Below, in pieces: positions 60,996 to 64,000 of a stretch of DNA of 64,000 nt (positions within the stretch are counted from its first letter, which is position 1; every line of letters starts with the position of its first letter). This DNA comes from Owenia fusiformis (lineage: Eukaryota; Annelida; Polychaeta; Sabellida; Oweniidae). Where the stretch lies: contig CAIIXF020000005.1 of the NCBI GenBank assembly GCA_903813345.2, positions 4,493,375 to 4,557,374 on the forward strand, given 5' to 3'. Under the pieces are notes generated by a model. That model searched no databases, had not been told where the DNA came from, and was given only the letters and a program-made list of their open reading frames with translations. Both the position numbers and the translations under genes were made by a program.

Positions 60996-61998
60996 AACCA
61001 GAACAACAGCAACGCCAAAGCGTAGCGAATCCCATCGAACAGCCATGGCTGGCATATTTACAAACAAAGTACAAGTATATAGCAAAAATAACAGCCATTT
61101 TTCAAAATGGCCACCTTCTACCATTAGACAGTGACATTAGACAGTGTGCCATGCTTATAGTATTCACATACCAAATATGAACAAAATCGCTCCAGTACTT
61201 TTCGAGTTATAGTAAAATACGTTAAAATGGCGGCCATTTTTCAAAATGGCCACATTCTACCAATAGTGTCATTAGACAGTGTGCTATGCTTATAGTATTC
61301 TCATACCAAATATGAAAAAATCGCTCCACTACTTTTCGAGTTACAGTAAAATACGTTAAAATGGCGGACATTTTTCAAAATGGCCGCTTTCTACCAAAAG
61401 TGTCATTAGACAGTGTGCCATGCTTATAGTATTCACATACCAAATATGAACAAAAGCGCTCAACTACTTTTTGAGTTATAGTAAAATACGTTAAAATTGC
61501 GGCCATTTTTCAAAATGGCGGCTATTTTTCAAAACGGCCGCCTTCTACCAAAAGTGTTATTAGACAGCGTGCCATGCTTATAGTATTCACATACCAAATA
61601 TGAACAAAATTGCTCCACTACTTTTTGAATTATAGTAAAATATGTTAAAATAGCGAGTAAAGGCCGCCATTTTTCAAGATGGCGGCCATGTGCTCCTTTA
61701 ATATCTACATTTCTAGCTTTATTAATGTCCTATATAATTTTTTTACATTTAAAACATATTGCTATTACAGTTTTACATATTGCACCTAAATTACTGTAAA
61801 ATTGGCAATAAAATGGCCGCCATTTTTAAATGAGCGGCCATTTTGAAAATCGGCTTTCGAGCAGAACTTCTACCCCCATAGGGTATATGTGTACAAAATA
61901 TGAACAAAAGCGGGCTAACGGTATTTGAGTTATTGCCAGGACGGACGGACGGACAGAGGCGTTCCCTATATCCCTCCGAACTTCGTTCAGTGGGATAA
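60996..61998 (-). mobile_element. Repeat family C copy in right arm
   Basis: Inverted counterpart of 51,898-52,915. It runs from ccagaacaacagcaacg through the inner ATCCCATCGAAC at 61,030 and about five ~150-bp units to cgaacttcgttcagtgggat at the outer end. One terminal base pair differs (cagtggg versus cgatggg). Non-coding. Confidence 0.85.
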
Positions 61999-63646
61999 TA
62001 ACTCTTAAAGCTTAGAATATTGGAAGAGGCTCAAAAGGGAAGACAGGAATATACAGTGCCCATAGAAAATGCCCATATGGGCATTTTATCTTACGATTTT
62101 CACATAATTGCCATTGAGAATCTTATTAATAATGATTTTTTTATTTCCATCTACATGTCTTATTATCAGTTTCAATCAAAATTAAACCAATTGCTTTCAT
62201 TTCTTTTAATAGAAAGTGGGAAAATTTGTACAAAGTTGACATTTGAACATTCCAATGTTAAATTTTTTTAGAAATCATACTTTCTTTTGAATTATACGCC
62301 CATATACAGTATACTTTTGCATTGGGGGAGGGGCTAAAAGAGGGGTTTATTGACACCTGTTTTACCATTTTCTCTACAGGAAACATTGATAATCAAACAA
62401 ATTAGTGACTGCAACATTTCTTGAAATAATGCAAAGGATCTTCTCTTGGGAATATCCTTTGGCCTGTCTCCTGTGATTATGCGTACAACCTCCATTATGG
62501 CAGGATCAGATCTAGCAAGTAACAAAAACATTATCCCGTGGAAATAATTTGTCACTACTTCCATTAATCAGTTACTTTTTGTGCATTACTCCCCAGTTTA
62601 TCTCTATTGAAGTCAAAGTGAGGTGGAAGAGGGATATCTGACTAACACTTCTCTATCACCATACTGTGGCCAGTATTTCGTGAAAAGGGATACAGGCTTC
62701 AGAGAAGTTGCAAATGGAGGTTGTTCACTTGTTTTCTTATTTCAATATTTCTGAAGGTATTCTCGATTTTACATCCCAAGTATTCTACAATACATTGTAC
62801 ATAGGTTCATTGAGCAGTTTGCAGTATTATATTATTACAAGAGAAGCCCCAAATAACAAAAAAATTAAAGAAGATCCGCTCGATTTGCAAATTCAATGTA
62901 GCCTGTATCCCTTTTAAATGTGGTCAGTTGACAGAATATAGTGACTAAGAACAAATTAGGTGACATTTAAGCTTCAATCATCTAATAAATCTTTATTCAT
63001 TAGCAAATGAAATAATCTACAGTTGCAAGAAGTGGATTCCAGAAAATGTACCAAACTAATGTCCATTGGGATAACTACCCTTTTAGAGTCTGAAACTTCA
63101 GTAAGAGCATATTTAACATCCTCCGATCACAGGGCTTCAAAATCCAGAATATATTCTTTCTTTTTTACCCCTACGATAAGGATGATTTTTAAGGATCAAG
63201 TAATAACTATCAAAATGAGTTTTAACTGATCCTCTTGTAGGGTGGTGTATATTGTATATGTTTACACAGTTACCATATACATTGAATCAGTAATCATTAT
63301 TCCATAAAAGGTCCTCAATTAATCCATCCTTTCTGAGAATTTACTAATTTTATTTAAGTTCAAGAAAATAGTTGTTGAATGACTTCAGTCTTTATCCTTT
63401 GTGCTTCAATAATTCATGTTGTATTCTTGTTTGTCTCTTGTCCATGTTTAGCTTTTTCTGGCCATGGTGATGTTTAGTTTTTTTTTTGTTCACTCTGAAA
63501 ATACAGGTACAAAAGACACATTTAATCAGTAGTCAAGCTTACATTTTATCCTAGGAATGGTTTACAACAGAACATGCATTCTGACCTTTTCTTCAGCCTT
63601 AAAGCCTCAAATGGACAACTGAACTAGCCAAATACCCACTTTTCAG

Positions 63647-63681
63647 CTCACATGGTGAGCTTTTGCAATCGCTCACTTGTC

Positions 63682-63741
<60 letters not shown>

Positions 63742-64000
63742 CGTCAACAATAGTGGCATGTTTTAAAACCTCTGTCGATAGGATTCCTGTTTTAAGTTAT
63801 TTCTGTTCAACATCAATACAGAAAACTCCCCTATGACTCCTGGTTCAAAAGCTCGCCTATTTTCAAAATGGCCGCCATTTTTGTCTCGCGAAATTCAATT
63901 TTGACCCATTTCCTAGCTTTACAAATAATTTCAGGAGTCCTACATTGTAAAAATCCATGTCAATGTAAAGAGTAGATATATGAAATAATTTTGTTCCAAA
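63647..64000 (+). mobile_element. Repeat family E copy 4, first part
   Basis: Starts AGCTCACATGGTGAGC, followed by a long gtctgtccgtctgtccg run and the first ~305-bp unit (aaaacctctgtcgataggat, ctcctggttcaaaagctcgc, aaaatggccgccatttttg). Cut by the window end. Confidence 0.8.

Larger units (their letters stand above)
60457..64000 (-). repeat. Right arm of the inverted duplication (cut by window end)
   Basis: Reverse complement of 49,927-53,481. The order is flank (60,457-60,995), family C copy, ~1.6 kb unique part (62,000-63,645), then a family E copy that runs out of the window. Divergence is low and looks allelic. Confidence 0.93.

Noticed and set aside
1-64000. tRNA, rRNA, CRISPR or bacterial operon features
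   Set aside because: No tRNA box pairs, rRNA-like blocks or regularly spaced direct repeats with unique spacers were seen; the gene architecture is eukaryotic.

Overview
The window looks like a piece of an AT-rich, intron-rich, repeat-dense invertebrate animal genome. Genes are split into short exons with GT-AG introns, one promoter carries NRF1- and YY1-like motifs, and most intergenic DNA is made of transposon-like families. Some of these families contain runs of tccg tetramers of the kind common in marine invertebrate genomes. Nothing prokaryotic was seen. A species cannot be named; a CatSper subunit restricts it to a lineage that kept the sperm CatSper channel. Two runs of exactly 500 N (18,982-19,481 and 53,482-53,981) are scaffold joins, so the window is three contigs.

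Contig 1 (1-18,981) holds two recognisable genes head to head: the first four coding exons of ING3 on the minus strand (6,401 down to 1,077, continuing past the window start) and a complete eight-exon AMT on the plus strand (6,975-12,212; glycine cleavage T-protein). Their start codons are 573 bp apart, with three CCAAT boxes between. ING3 introns hold a minisatellite rich in AGGTCA half-sites and two apparently identical 458-bp direct repeats. Downstream of AMT lie a fold-back transposon (14,189-15,471, 8-bp target duplication) and the last three exons of an unidentified minus-strand gene (18,549-17,482) that runs toward the first gap.

Contig 2 (19,482-53,481) starts with a probable promoter (19,770-19,873) and is otherwise almost entirely repeats: a hAT-like MITE, several families with short inverted ends and internal tandem arrays, two related fold-back elements (27.4-29.0 and 42.9-47.3 kb), and an 11.6-kb insertion (27,292-38,908). 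That insertion split an older repeat and is flanked by a perfect 9-bp target duplication; an uninterrupted copy of the older repeat lies at 23.2-23.9 kb.

Contig 3 (53,982-64,000) carries a nearly full-length CATSPERB in one uninterrupted reading frame (start 55,447, stop 58,752), in contrast to the many-exon genes around it. The end of contig 2 (49,927-53,481) is an inverted, slightly diverged copy of 60,457-64,000. It is either a real palindrome around CATSPERB or, more likely, an alternative haplotype or misjoin. AMT acts in mitochondrial glycine breakdown, ING3 in histone acetylation and CATSPERB in sperm calcium entry; apart from the possible shared ING3/AMT promoter, nothing in the sequence links them.
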